In this document: positions 15,859 to 24,759 of the stretch, piece after piece
How the letters are laid out: every line of letters starts with the position of its first letter
Numbering within the stretch: the stretch's first letter is position 1
Assembly: GCA_000720535.1 (NCBI GenBank)
Contig: JOAZ01000007.1
Span: 186,001 to 250,000 of the forward strand
Origin: Streptomyces halstedii
GTDB lineage: Bacteria > Actinomycetota > Actinomycetes > Streptomycetales > Streptomycetaceae
Direction: 5' to 3'
Length of the DNA stretch: 64,000 bases
The notes under the pieces: generated by a model
The model's input: the letters and a program-made list of their open reading frames with translations, nothing else
Database searches by the model: none
Told to the model about the DNA's origin: nothing
Translations under genes and position numbers: made by a program

Positions 15859-16272
15859 TCAGCTCTCGGCCAGGATGTGTGAGAGCTCCGTATCGAGGTC
15901 GAAGTGACGATGCTCGGTGCCGGGTGGGACCGCGGCGTCGGTCCTCTTCAGGAACGACTCCAGGGCCCTCGCCGGGGCTTCCAGCAGTGCTTCGCCCTCC
16001 GGGGAGCTCAGCGCGATACAGACGACGCCTTGGCCGTGACTCCGTGAAGGCCAGACGCGGACGTCTCCGGTGCCGGTGGGCCGGTGCAGCCCCTCGGCGA
16101 GGAGGTCGCGGGCGAAAACCCACTCGACCGTCTCCTCCGCTCCGGTATGGAAGGTGGCGTGCACGGCATAGGGATCGGCCGTGTCATACCGCAGGCCCGC
16201 GGGAACAGGCAGTGAGGACTCGCTCGACACAACGAGGCGCAGGTGCAGCTCGCAGCTGACCGTGGTGTTCAT
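15859..16272 (-). CDS. ssgB: SsgB sporulation-specific cell division activator
   Basis: 137 residues from the ATG at 16272, the normal length, opening MNTTVSCELHLRLVV and containing YDTADPYAVHATF, WVFARDLLAEGL and VRVWPSRSHGQG; it ends LSHILAES. The sequence agrees with my memory of S. coelicolor SsgB almost residue for residue. SsgB marks future septation sites in aerial hyphae and recruits FtsZ, with SsgA. It is monocistronic with its own terminator. From the literature, its transcription depends on developmental control including the stress sigma factor SigH; I could not place that promoter with confidence in 16273-16462. Confidence 0.96.
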   Translation of the reverse strand: MNTTVSCELHLRLVVSSESSLPVPAGLRYDTADPYAVHATFHTGAEETVEWVFARDLLAEGLHRPTGTGDVRVWPSRSHGQGVVCIALSSPEGEALLEAPARALESFLKRTDAAVPPGTEHRHFDLDTELSHILAES

Positions 16273-16462
16273 AAGCGCCAGGGCCTTTCGCTCAGTGTGC
16301 GCTCGGGGATTCGCACGTCGGCGAAATCGACATGCCACCTACGGTGCCGATGTAAACCCCTCTGACCTATTTGTGATGCTTCGGCTCCCTCGTCCAGCGG
16401 TGTGTAACTTTGCGTCATGCGTCCATTCCGGTGACGGAGGCCGTTCCGGTAGGTTGGTCAGC

Positions 16463-16918
16463 ATGAACGCGGAGAGTGACGAGGAGGGCAGGGCGACCGC
16501 GTCGGTGGCGTCGGGCTCCTCGGCGGCGGACGGGCGGACGGCGGACCGGGCGCTGGGGTCGCGGGCACCCGCGTACATCCGGTCGTCCCGGGTGCTGCAC
16601 CTGAGCTGGCAGGCCGGGATCTTCGTCGTCGGCCTCGCGGTCGTGGCCGCGGGCATCGTGATGCTCCCGCTGCCCGGACCGGGCTGGCTGGTGATCTTCG
16701 GCGGCATGGCGATCTGGGCGACCGAGTTCGTCTGGGCGCAGCTCGTCCTGCGCTGGACGAAGCGCAAGGTCACCGCGGCCACCCAGCGCGCCCTCGACCC
16801 CAAGGTGCGCCGCCGCAACGTCATCCTCACCACCGTGGGGCTCGTGATCATCGCGGTGCTGGTCGGGATCTACGTGTGGAACTTCGGCATCGTCATGCCG
16901 TGGAAGATCGACCGGTGA
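16463..16918 (+). CDS. TIGR02611-type PGPGW membrane protein
   Basis: A 151-residue protein. A disordered acidic head of about 40 residues is followed by two membrane hairpins: GIFVVGLAVVAAGIVMLPLPGPGWLVIFGGMAIWATEF contains the PGPGW motif at the turn, and VILTTVGLVIIAVLVGIYVW is the last helix. A basic loop (RWTKRKV, KVRRR) joins them. Function unknown. TAGGTT (16450-16455) ends seven bases before ATG 16463, so the mRNA is probably leaderless. It diverges from ssgB. Confidence 0.85.
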   Translation: MNAESDEEGRATASVASGSSAADGRTADRALGSRAPAYIRSSRVLHLSWQAGIFVVGLAVVAAGIVMLPLPGPGWLVIFGGMAIWATEFVWAQLVLRWTKRKVTAATQRALDPKVRRRNVILTTVGLVIIAVLVGIYVWNFGIVMPWKIDR

Positions 16919-16972
16919 CCCGGAGACGGTCCTGGAGCATCGCTGACATGGGGTAATGTGTGCGGTGCGCGG

Positions 16973-17044
16973 GGGCGATTAGCTCAGTGGGAGAGCGCTT
17001 CGTTCACACCGAAGAGGTCACTGGTTCGAACCCAGTATCGCCCA
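16973..17044 (+). tRNA. tRNA-Val(CAC), copy 1
   Basis: 72 nt. Acceptor GGGCGAT/ATCGCCC, anticodon stem CTTCG/CGAAG with loop TTCACAC (anticodon CAC). CCA is not encoded. A TAATGT hexamer ends 13 nt before the mature 5' end. It is identical to the copy at 20201. Confidence 0.97.
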
Positions 17045-17051
17045 CCCCGAC

Positions 17052-17088
17052 CGAGGGCCGGAAGCTTCACCGAAGCTTCCGGCCCTCG
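17052..17088 (+). terminator. Terminator of tRNA-Val copy 1
   Basis: A 17-bp perfect stem (17052-17068 with 17072-17088) with an ACC loop, followed by CGTTT. It begins eight bases after the tRNA. Confidence 0.85.
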
Positions 17089-17164
17089 GCGTTTCCATGA
17101 CGCCCGCGCGGTCCGGCCCGGTCCCGCCGGGCCGCCCGCGCGACGGCCCGAGACCCGCCATGGC

Positions 17165-19621
17165 CTACCGCATCCGGCCGAGCGACCTCCGTACCCGGCG
17201 CGCGTCACGCAACCGCTGCTCGTACGTCGCGCCGATCGCCAGCAGCAGCAGTCCGGCGAGCGCCGGGAACGCCCAGCGGGGGAGCGCCGCGAACACCTGC
17301 GCCACCTGCGGGGCCAGCTCGTGCAGCGCGTCCAGCGCCAGCACCGAGCCGCCCAGGACCAGGGGCGCCTGGAGCCGGCGCGCGGCCCCGAGCAGCGTCA
17401 CCGCGAGTGCAGCCACCCCCAGCAGCAGCGGACGCGGCCACTGCGTGTCGCCCCACGCCACCACGAGGCTCGGCACCAGCGTCAGGGCAGTCCCGGGACC
17501 GTAGGCCGCCCACGAGGACAGTGCCGGGTCTCTACGGCTCCGCAGGTACCCGACGGCGCAGGCGACCACCGAGAGCGGCAGGGTGTACGCCTCCACGTCC
17601 GGCACCCCGGAAGCCGCCAGCCGCACCCAGGCCGCCGCCACGAACAGCCCCGCCGCCAGATACCCCGCGCCGGGCCGGCGCTCCGGCCGCAGCGCGGTCG
17701 TCGCCGCCAGGACGCCGCAGGACGCCAGCACCAGCGCGAGGAACGGCGCGTCCGCCACCGACATGCCCAGCGCCACCAGCGCGCCGAACGCCCCCGCGCC
17801 CTCCAGCGACAGCGACACCGCGAGCGGCAGCGCCGGTGGCCCCGACCGCAGCCCGGCCGCCACCGTCACCGCCGGGACCACCAGGACGACCAGGGCGGCC
17901 CGGGGCGCGCTCCACTCCAGCGACACCCCCGCCGCCACGGCCACCACGAGCGCGCACAGCACCGAGGCGACGGCCGCGAGCGACCGGACCGCGACCACCC
18001 GCGACACGGCCGCGGTCCACCCGAACAGGACCACCAGCGCGCCCGACACGGCGTACGTGGCGGGCTCCGAGGGCAGGGCGAGCAGCCCCGCGCCCACCGC
18101 CCCGGCGACGGCACAGCCCAGCGCCGTCCACATCGGGCCGTCGGGCGCCCGGCGCGCCGCCACCCCCAGCAGGCCCGCCACCACCGCCACGTCCACCGCG
18201 ACCGCCACCGCGTACGGCGCGTCCGCCACCGCGAGCAGCACCGGCACCGCCGCCCAGCCCAGCCCCAGCGACCCCGCACCGGCGGCCGCCCACCACCCCG
18301 GCACGGGCCCGGCCGTCCGGGGCCGTGCCGCGTACCGGGCGCCCAGCAGCGCCGCGACCACCAGCAGCACCACCGGCGCGGGCGCCACGTCACGCCACGG
18401 CATCGACGCGCCCAGCGCCTCCCGCACACCCTCCGGAGCCCCGGACCACACCCCGGCAGGCAGGGCCACCGGGCCCAGCAGCGCGGCGGCCACGACGGGC
18501 AGCACCAGCAGCACCGCACCCGCCGCCACCGCGGCCGACGCCCCCAGCGCACCCCGGACCACCGGACGCGGCACGGCCCGCAGCCGCTCCACCGCCGACA
18601 GCGCCGCCGCGCACAGCAGATACACCACGACCGCCCAGCTCCACGGGACGGCCGCACGCGGCATCCCGCCCACCGCGGCCACCGCCGCCGCACCCGCCAC
18701 CGCGCCCCCGGCCACGGCCCACTCCGTCGGGGCCCGCCACCCGGCGGCGGCCACCGCCACCGCACCGGTCAGCAACAGCGCCGCCGGACCCGCGGCGGAG
18801 AGCACGCCGTCCGCCGACAGGGAAGCCGTCAGGCCGATCAGCAGCGCCACCGCCCCGGTCACGGCCGCCCAGGACCAGGCCGTGACCCGCACCGCGAGAC
18901 CCCCGCACCGCGCGGCCACCACGGCGTCCGCCGCCGCCGTCACCAGCAGCGCCCACCCGAAGACCACCGCGGGCGCCCCCGCGGACCACGCCCACAGCAC
19001 CAGCGGGAGCTGCGCCGCCGTCACCGCGGCGGGCAGCGGGACCCTCAGCCGCCCCAGCCACAGCCCGTACGCCGCCCACAGCGAGGCGAGGACCACCGAG
19101 GCGGCCGCCGCGTACCCGGCGCCGTCCGCACCGGGCAGCGCCACCGCGTGCAGCGCGTACGCGTCCAGCACCGTCAGCACCAGCGCCGGTGCGGCCAGCG
19201 CCTCCGCCGTCGAGGACAGGCCCCGGCGCAGCAGCGCGGCGGGCGCCGCCAGCGCACCGGCCGTCACCGCTGCCAGCACCGCCGAGCGGCCCGCGATCCC
19301 CATCTCGCCCCAGCTCAGCAGGGTGAAGGCGATCGCGGCGACCGCCAGCAGCAGACCGCCCAGGACCAGCAGCACGTTCTGCGCACCCCTCGCGCCGGAG
19401 ACGGACGCGGCGGGCGCGGTCCTCGGCGGAGGGCCCCAGGCGAACGGGGCGGCCTGCCGCCGGACACCGGGCGGCGGGAACGGCGGCGGGGCGGCCGCCG
19501 GCCGCACCACGGTCAGCAGCCAGGCGCGGCGGTGGAGCAACTGGGTCCGGCGGGCGTCCAGCCGGGCCAGTTCACGGTCGAGGAGCGCCAATTCCTCGGC
19601 GGGCGGCGGCACATGTTCCAT
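17165..19621 (-). CDS. Very large polytopic membrane protein (SCO7613-C-terminal-like)
   Basis: 818 residues from the ATG at 19621 (an alternative start at 19657 adds 12). The first ~75 residues are a soluble, zinc-free Glu/Arg/Leu-rich coiled segment (LALLDRELARLDARRTQLL), then a Pro-rich linker, then from about residue 90 to the end an almost unbroken series of Ala/Val/Leu-rich membrane helices, probably twenty or more. The last residues are basic (EQRLRDARRVRRSLGRMR). The architecture matches a Streptomyces family I know only as SCO7613 C-terminal domain membrane proteins. No transporter motif is visible and the function is unknown. It is enclosed by the two tRNA-Val(CAC) genes. Confidence 0.75.
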   Translation of the reverse strand: MEHVPPPAEELALLDRELARLDARRTQLLHRRAWLLTVVRPAAAPPPFPPPGVRRQAAPFAWGPPPRTAPAASVSGARGAQNVLLVLGGLLLAVAAIAFTLLSWGEMGIAGRSAVLAAVTAGALAAPAALLRRGLSSTAEALAAPALVLTVLDAYALHAVALPGADGAGYAAAASVVLASLWAAYGLWLGRLRVPLPAAVTAAQLPLVLWAWSAGAPAVVFGWALLVTAAADAVVAARCGGLAVRVTAWSWAAVTGAVALLIGLTASLSADGVLSAAGPAALLLTGAVAVAAAGWRAPTEWAVAGGAVAGAAAVAAVGGMPRAAVPWSWAVVVYLLCAAALSAVERLRAVPRPVVRGALGASAAVAAGAVLLVLPVVAAALLGPVALPAGVWSGAPEGVREALGASMPWRDVAPAPVVLLVVAALLGARYAARPRTAGPVPGWWAAAGAGSLGLGWAAVPVLLAVADAPYAVAVAVDVAVVAGLLGVAARRAPDGPMWTALGCAVAGAVGAGLLALPSEPATYAVSGALVVLFGWTAAVSRVVAVRSLAAVASVLCALVVAVAAGVSLEWSAPRAALVVLVVPAVTVAAGLRSGPPALPLAVSLSLEGAGAFGALVALGMSVADAPFLALVLASCGVLAATTALRPERRPGAGYLAAGLFVAAAWVRLAASGVPDVEAYTLPLSVVACAVGYLRSRRDPALSSWAAYGPGTALTLVPSLVVAWGDTQWPRPLLLGVAALAVTLLGAARRLQAPLVLGGSVLALDALHELAPQVAQVFAALPRWAFPALAGLLLLAIGATYEQRLRDARRVRRSLGRMR

Positions 19622-19714
19622 GTACCGGAGTGTCGCGGCGGACACCGGTGCGTACATGCGCTCGGGTACTCAGTTCCCCGGCTGAGTAGGTCCCGTCACG
19701 CGCACACTGGGACC

Positions 19715-20161
19715 ATGGACTGGAACCACTACCGCTTCCGCACCGTCTGGGACCTCCCCGCGCCGCCCGGCGCCGTCTACACCGCGCTCGAACAGGCCGA
19801 GGACTACCCGCGTTGGTGGCCTCAGGTCCGCGAGATCGCCCGCGTCGACGACACCACCGCGACGGCGCGCTTCCGCTCCGTCCTCCCGTACGACCTCGTC
19901 CTGACGCTCCGTCAGAAACGGCACGACCCCGCCGCGCGCGTCCTGGAGGCCGCCCTGAGCGGCGATCTCGACGGCTGGGCCCGCTGGACCGTCACCCCGC
20001 ACGGCGGCGGCAGCCGGGTCGTCTACGAGCAGGAGGTCCATGTGCGGGCCGCGCCACTGCGCCGGCTGGCCGTCCCCGGGCGCCCCTTCTTCCGCGCCAA
20101 CCACGCCCTGATGATGCGGGCCGGACGGCGCGGGCTGGCGGCACGGCTCCGAGCGGTTTGA
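19715..20161 (+). CDS. SRPBCC-superfamily (polyketide cyclase/dehydrase-like) protein
   Basis: 148 residues with the START-like opening [36 protein letters not shown], the beta-strand [11 protein letters not shown] and the long C-terminal helix [16 protein letters not shown]. The fold binds hydrophobic ligands in a cavity. The ligand is not deducible, and nothing nearby is a polyketide gene. It diverges from the giant membrane protein gene. Confidence 0.8.
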   Translation: MDWNHYRFRTVWDLPAPPGAVYTALEQAEDYPRWWPQVREIARVDDTTATARFRSVLPYDLVLTLRQKRHDPAARVLEAALSGDLDGWARWTVTPHGGGSRVVYEQEVHVRAAPLRRLAVPGRPFFRANHALMMRAGRRGLAARLRAV

Positions 20162-20200
20162 ACACAGCCCGCCGGGCCCTGTATGGTTCAACCCGTTCCC

Positions 20201-20272
20201 GGGCGATTAGCTCAGTGGGAGAGCGCTTCGTTCACACCGAAGAGGTCACTGGTTCGAACCCAGTATCGCCCA
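20201..20272 (+). tRNA. tRNA-Val(CAC), copy 2
   Basis: Identical over all 72 bases, plus the following CCCCG, to the gene at 16973. A TATGGT hexamer ends 13 nt upstream, the same spacing as copy 1, so each copy has its own promoter. Confidence 0.97.
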
Positions 20273-20282
20273 CCCCGGGGAG

Positions 20283-20315
20283 AGCCGGTCCGTCAGCACC
20301 ACCGACGGACCGGCT
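20283..20315. terminator. Terminator of tRNA-Val copy 2
   Basis: A 12-bp perfect stem (20283-20294 with 20304-20315) with a 9-nt loop, followed by TT. It also lies just beyond the end of the minus-strand exonuclease-like gene. Confidence 0.78.
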
Positions 20316-20334
20316 TTCGCGTACCCGCCCCACC

Positions 20335-21063
20335 TCAGGCGGCGGCGGGCAGCGCCGGGCGCAACGGCCACGCGGGATCGACGGGTTGCGGGGAGCCGCC
20401 GCCCGTGTCGAACCACGCCTGGGGGCCCCGGGCCTGCGCCGCGTGCCACTCCTCCTGCAAGGAGTGCAGCTCCGGCGGGCTCAGCCGCTCCAGCCGGGCC
20501 GCGTACCGGTGGCCCATCGCGCGCACCAGCTCCAGCGCCGCCGCCGCGTCGGCCGCGGCGTCGTGCGCGCTCTCCAGCTCCACCCCGTACAGCGCGCACA
20601 GATCGCCCAGGGCGCGGGGCCCCTCGCGGTGGCGGTCCAGATGCCTGTCCAGGACCCGGGGGTCCAGCACGCACAGCGGGGTGTCGCCGAGATACCCGGC
20701 GAGCGACGACGCCCGGTGCCGCCTCAGCTCACGGTCCAGCAGCGTCAGGCCGAACGGCGCGTCCGTCACCACGACCGGCCGGCGCGTCACACACTGCTCG
20801 GCCAGCGCCCGGCCCAGCTCCTCCATCACCGGCGCGGGCCACCGGCCGTTGCGCTGGAGATGGTCGTCGGTCAGCCCGTGTACCTCCGTCGCCCGGCCGG
20901 GCACCGGGATCCCCGGGCTGACCAGCCAGCGGGTGACCCGGAAACGTCCGCCGGCGGCGTCCTGGAGGACGAGGGCGGCCGAAACGATCCGGTCCTCCTC
21001 CGCGTCCGGTCCCGTCGTCTGGGTGTCCAAAGCGGCCAGTGGGCCGTCGAACCAGTGCATCAT
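20335..21063 (-). CDS. DnaQ-like DEDDh exonuclease fold with altered active site
   Basis: A 242-residue protein from the ATG at 21063 (GGAG ribosome site). The fold is clearly that of the DNA polymerase III epsilon-like nucleases: ALDTQTTG at 11-18, VHGLTDDHL, a central [20 protein letters not shown] and [15 protein letters not shown]. However, the usual D-x-E of motif I is D-x-Q (Asp13, Gln15), and motif II ends PFG where the family has (N/H)A-x-FD. Two of the four metal-binding acids are therefore missing, while the motif III His and Asp remain. It may be non-catalytic or have altered chemistry. The downstream tail is Pro/Ala-rich. Confidence 0.82.
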   Translation of the reverse strand: MMHWFDGPLAALDTQTTGPDAEEDRIVSAALVLQDAAGGRFRVTRWLVSPGIPVPGRATEVHGLTDDHLQRNGRWPAPVMEELGRALAEQCVTRRPVVVTDAPFGLTLLDRELRRHRASSLAGYLGDTPLCVLDPRVLDRHLDRHREGPRALGDLCALYGVELESAHDAAADAAAALELVRAMGHRYAARLERLSPPELHSLQEEWHAAQARGPQAWFDTGGGSPQPVDPAWPLRPALPAAA

Positions 21064-21396
21064 CACCGAACTCCTCGCCCCTGGGCGGCAGATGGCGGCA
21101 TTCCTCTCGGTTCCGTGATAGATACCCGGACGCCCCGCCCGGTACGCCGTCCAGGGCCGCCAGGACCCCGGCGGCGCGGCCTCCGCGCCCGCGGACCGGC
21201 GGCGGCCCGCCCCCGGGGCGGCCGGGACCCACGCGTCCGGGCGGCCTCCGCCCCGCTGCGGACGGCCCTGACGCGTACCGTCCGTGACCACCGGGCGGCC
21301 CCGCCGGACAACCCTTTCGCGTCCGGGGCCCGTCGCTCGGTACGATTCCCCTTGCGTCCGCGACAGGCGGCGCGCCCCCTCAGTCAGGAGAGACCG
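21064..21396. other. 333-bp gene-free stretch upstream of thrS
   Basis: It contains a likely thrS promoter (-10 TACGAT at 21341-21346) and a roughly 50-nt leader ending in the CAGGAGAG ribosome site. I looked for a T-box or attenuator with a threonine specifier and did not find one. No gene is supported. Confidence 0.5.
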
Positions 21397-23373
21397 GTGT
21401 CAGACGTCCGTGTGATCATCCAACGCGATTCCGAGCGGGAAGAGCACGTGGTGACGACGGGCACGACGGCCGCCGAACTCTTCCCCGGACAGCGCACCGT
21501 CGTGGCCGCCCGGATCGACGGCGAGCTGCGGGACCTCGCGTACGCGCTCAAGGACGGCGAGGTCGTCGAGCCCGTCGAGATCACCTCCCAGGACGGCCTG
21601 GACATCCTGCGGCACTCCACCGCGCACGTGATGGCCCAGGCCGTGCAGGAGCTCTTCCCCGAGGCCAAGCTGGGCATCGGCCCGCCGGTCAAGGACGGCT
21701 TCTACTACGACTTCGACGTCGAGAAGCCGTTCACGCCCGAGGACCTCAAGGCCGTCGAGAAGAAGATGCAGGAGATCCAGAAGCGCGGCCAGCGCTTCTC
21801 CCGCCGCGTCGTCACCGACGAGGCCGCCCGCGAGGAGCTGGCCGACGAGCCGTACAAGCTGGAGCTCATCGGCATCAAGGGCTCCGCGTCCTCGGACGAC
21901 GGCGCGGACGTCGAGGTGGGCGGCGGCGAGCTGACCATCTACGACAACCTCGACCCCAAGACCGGCGACCTGTGCTGGAAGGACCTCTGCCGGGGCCCGC
22001 ACCTGCCCACCACCCGCTTCATCCCCGCGTTCAAGCTGATGCGGAACGCGGCCGCGTACTGGCGGGGCAGCGAGAAGAACCCGATGCTCCAGCGGATCTA
22101 CGGCACCGCCTGGCCGACCAAGGACCAGCTCAAGGCGCACCTGGAGTTCCTGGAGGAGGCCGCCAAGCGCGACCACCGCAAGCTCGGCAGCGAGCTGGAC
22201 CTCTTCTCCTTCCCGGACGAGATCGGCCCCGGCCTCGCCGTCTTCCACCCCAAGGGCGGCGTCGTCCGCCGGGCCATGGAGGACTACTCGCGGCGCCGCC
22301 ACGAGGAGGAGGGGTACGAGTTCGTCTACAGCCCCCACGCCACCAAGGGCAAGCTCTTCGAGAAGTCCGGCCACCTCGACTGGTACGCCGACGGCATGTA
22401 CCCGCCCATGCAGCTCGACGACGGGGTGGACTACTACCTCAAGCCGATGAACTGCCCGATGCACAACCTGATCTTCGACGCGCGCGGCCGCTCCTACCGT
22501 GAACTCCCGCTGCGCCTCTTCGAGTTCGGCACGGTCTACCGGTACGAGAAGTCGGGCGTCGTGCACGGCCTGACCCGCTCGCGCGGCTTCACCCAGGACG
22601 ACGCGCACATCTACTGCACCCGCGAGCAGATGGCCGAGGAACTGGACCGGACGCTCACCTTCGTCCTGAACCTCCTGCGCGACTACGGGCTGACCGACTT
22701 CTACCTGGAGCTGTCCACCAAGGACCCGGAGAAGTTCGTCGGCTCGGACGAGGCCTGGGACGAGGCCACCGAGACGCTGCGCCAGGTCGCCGAGAAGCAG
22801 GGCCTCCCGCTCGTCCCGGACCCGGGCGGCGCCGCCTTCTACGGCCCGAAGATCTCCGTGCAGTGCAAGGACGCCATCGGCCGCACCTGGCAGATGTCGA
22901 CCGTGCAGCTCGACTTCAACCTGCCGGAGCGCTTCGACCTGGAGTACACCGGCCCGGACGGCACCAAGCAGCGCCCGGTCATGATCCACCGCGCGCTGTT
23001 CGGCTCCATCGAGCGCTTCTTCGCGGTGCTCCTGGAGCACTACGCGGGCGCCTTCCCGGTGTGGCTGGCCCCGGTCCAGGCCGTCGGCATCCCGATCGGC
23101 GACACGCACATCCCCTACCTCCAGGAGTTCGCCGCCGAGGCGCGGAAGAAGGGCCTGCGGGTCGAGGTGGACGCCTCCTCGGACCGGATGCAGAAGAAGA
23201 TCAGGAACCACCAGAAGGCCAAGGTCCCGTTCATGGTCATCGTCGGTGACGACGACATGAACGCGGGCACGGTGTCCTTCCGCCACCGCGACGGCTCGCA
23301 GGAGAACGGCATCCCCCGCGACGAGGCCATCGCCAAGCTGGTGGACCTGGTGGAGCGCCGCGTACAGGTCTGA
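21397..23373 (+). CDS. thrS: Threonine--tRNA ligase
   Basis: 658 residues from GTG 21397. Residues 1-60 form the TGS domain; the editing domain has [11 protein letters not shown] and [12 protein letters not shown]; the class II core has MKPMNCPMH, ...[24 protein letters not shown] and [16 protein letters not shown]; the anticodon-binding domain is about 555-658. It charges tRNA-Thr and edits mischarged Ser. The length is normal. It is followed by a bidirectional terminator. Confidence 0.97.
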   Translation: MSDVRVIIQRDSEREEHVVTTGTTAAELFPGQRTVVAARIDGELRDLAYALKDGEVVEPVEITSQDGLDILRHSTAHVMAQAVQELFPEAKLGIGPPVKDGFYYDFDVEKPFTPEDLKAVEKKMQEIQKRGQRFSRRVVTDEAAREELADEPYKLELIGIKGSASSDDGADVEVGGGELTIYDNLDPKTGDLCWKDLCRGPHLPTTRFIPAFKLMRNAAAYWRGSEKNPMLQRIYGTAWPTKDQLKAHLEFLEEAAKRDHRKLGSELDLFSFPDEIGPGLAVFHPKGGVVRRAMEDYSRRRHEEEGYEFVYSPHATKGKLFEKSGHLDWYADGMYPPMQLDDGVDYYLKPMNCPMHNLIFDARGRSYRELPLRLFEFGTVYRYEKSGVVHGLTRSRGFTQDDAHIYCTREQMAEELDRTLTFVLNLLRDYGLTDFYLELSTKDPEKFVGSDEAWDEATETLRQVAEKQGLPLVPDPGGAAFYGPKISVQCKDAIGRTWQMSTVQLDFNLPERFDLEYTGPDGTKQRPVMIHRALFGSIERFFAVLLEHYAGAFPVWLAPVQAVGIPIGDTHIPYLQEFAAEARKKGLRVEVDASSDRMQKKIRNHQKAKVPFMVIVGDDDMNAGTVSFRHRDGSQENGIPRDEAIAKLVDLVERRVQV

Positions 23374-23386
23374 TCCGCGGTCGTGG

Positions 23387-23427
23387 ACGAGGCCCCCGGA
23401 GAGCTACCGGCTCCCCGGGGGCCTCGT
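23387..23427. terminator. Bidirectional terminator thrS / K+ channel
   Basis: A 13-bp outer stem (23387-23399 with 23415-23427) and an inner 4-bp stem (23401-23404 with 23410-23413). The right half lies inside the last codons of the minus-strand channel gene (stop at 23404). Confidence 0.75.
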
Positions 23428-24081
23428 GCCGTCCTGCCGGGCGAACACCTGCACCAGCCACGACGAGAACGACCCCGTCACCGCCCCCAGCAGCGCCAGC
23501 CCGCACGCCATCAGCGCCGCCGCGATCACCCGCCCCAGCGGCGTCACCGGCACCGCGTCGCCGTACCCGACCGTGGTCAGCGTCGCGCACGCCCACCACA
23601 CCGAGTCGCCGAACGTACGGATCGTGGAGCCCGGGGCGTCGCGCTCCTGCTGGTAGACGGCCAGCGACGCGGTGAAGCCCAGCACGAGCGCCGAGGTGCC
23701 CGCGTACGCCATGACCCGCCCGTACAGACTGAGCCGGGGCCGCTCCCGGTGCAGCTGGACACGGGTGAGGAGCTGGACCACACGCAGCGGGCGCAGCGGC
23801 GGCAGCACGAGGACCAGGGTGTCCAGCCAGTGGACGCGGACGAAGCGCCGGCCCAGGCCGCTGAGGCGGAGCCGTACGCCGTAGTCCAGGGCGAACAGGA
23901 ACCAGGTGACACCGATCAGGACGAGGGCGGCGTCGCTCCAGGGCTCGGTGCGGGGCGGGACCAGGACGCGGACCGCGTACCCGGCGAGGTAGAGCAGGGA
24001 CGCGACGAGCAGCGGTAAGTCCGTACGGCGCTCCCACTCCGTGAGCCGGCGGGGGGCGGGGGCGGTCGCGCGGTCGCTCAT
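23404..24081 (-). CDS. Voltage-gated-type potassium channel
   Basis: 225 residues. Six hydrophobic segments are arranged as in a Kv channel: an S1-S4-like part ([54 protein letters not shown]) with Arg residues, then the pore with the selectivity filter TTVGYGD and the final helix [21 protein letters not shown]. There is no cytoplasmic RCK domain. The start is the ATG at 24081. Confidence 0.9.
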   Translation of the reverse strand: MSDRATAPAPRRLTEWERRTDLPLLVASLLYLAGYAVRVLVPPRTEPWSDAALVLIGVTWFLFALDYGVRLRLSGLGRRFVRVHWLDTLVLVLPPLRPLRVVQLLTRVQLHRERPRLSLYGRVMAYAGTSALVLGFTASLAVYQQERDAPGSTIRTFGDSVWWACATLTTVGYGDAVPVTPLGRVIAAALMACGLALLGAVTGSFSSWLVQVFARQDGTRPPGSR

Positions 24082-24159
24082 GGCGCCAGCATCGCGGTGC
24101 GCCGCCGTGGGCGGCCCCGGCGACACGCGCGGCCTGGGCCAAGCCATATGCTGACCGGC

Positions 24160-24705
24160 ATGACGAGTGAGCCGGAACAGCAGATCGGAGTGGGGACGCC
24201 CGACGCGTTCCAGCGCCTGTGGACGCCCCACCGGATGGCCTACATCCAGGGTGAGAACAAGCCGAGCGGTCCGGACGCCGGGGACGGCTGTCCGTTCTGT
24301 GTGATCCCGTCGAAGTCGGACGAGGACGGGCTCGTCGTCGCGCGCGGCGAGAGGGTGTACGCCGTGCTGAACCTCTACCCGTACAACGGCGGCCACCTGA
24401 TGGTGGTGCCCTACCGGCACGTCGCCGACTACACGGACCTGGACGGTCCGGAGACCGTGGAGCTGGCCGACTTCACCAAGCGCGCGATGGTCGCGCTCAG
24501 GGCGGCGTCCGGGGCGCACGGCTTCAACATCGGGATGAACCAGGGCGAGTCCGCCGGTGCCGGGATCGCCGCCCATCTGCACCAGCACGTGGTACCGCGC
24601 TGGGGCGGGGACACCAACTTCATGCCGGTGGTCGGGCACACCAAGGTGCTGCCGCAACTGCTGGGGGACACCAGGACGATGCTGGCCGGGGTGTGGCCCG
24701 CGTAG
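24160..24705 (+). CDS. HIT-family protein (AP4A hydrolase-like)
   Basis: 181 residues from ATG 24160; an in-frame ATG also exists at 24148, but TATGCT (24147-24152) ends seven bases before 24160, favouring a leaderless start there. Zinc Cys pair [21 protein letters not shown] and the HIT triad HLHQHVV are present. Family members cleave dinucleoside polyphosphates or AMP-amides. In M. tuberculosis an equivalent HIT gene sits between thrS and pgsA1 (from memory), as here. Confidence 0.9.
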   Translation: MTSEPEQQIGVGTPDAFQRLWTPHRMAYIQGENKPSGPDAGDGCPFCVIPSKSDEDGLVVARGERVYAVLNLYPYNGGHLMVVPYRHVADYTDLDGPETVELADFTKRAMVALRAASGAHGFNIGMNQGESAGAGIAAHLHQHVVPRWGGDTNFMPVVGHTKVLPQLLGDTRTMLAGVWPA

Positions 24706-24726
24706 CCGGCCGTCCGGCACGGTGCG

Positions 24727-24750
24727 CGGGGTGCCCCGGAGGGCACCCCG
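24727..24750. terminator. Bidirectional terminator
   Basis: A 10-bp perfect stem (24727-24736 with 24741-24750) with a CGGA loop between the converging HIT and membrane-protein genes. Confidence 0.7.
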
Positions 24751-24759
24751 TCCCGTCCG

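Noticed and set aside
16958-20161. 1067-codon plus-strand frame across the tRNA and the giant membrane gene
   Set aside because: Only the last 148 codons (from 19715) make an authentic SRPBCC protein; the rest is Arg/His/Gln-rich shadow running through a tRNA gene.
21064-21396. T-box riboswitch before thrS
   Set aside because: I found no T-box core sequence or specifier loop, and the likely leader is only about 50 nt.
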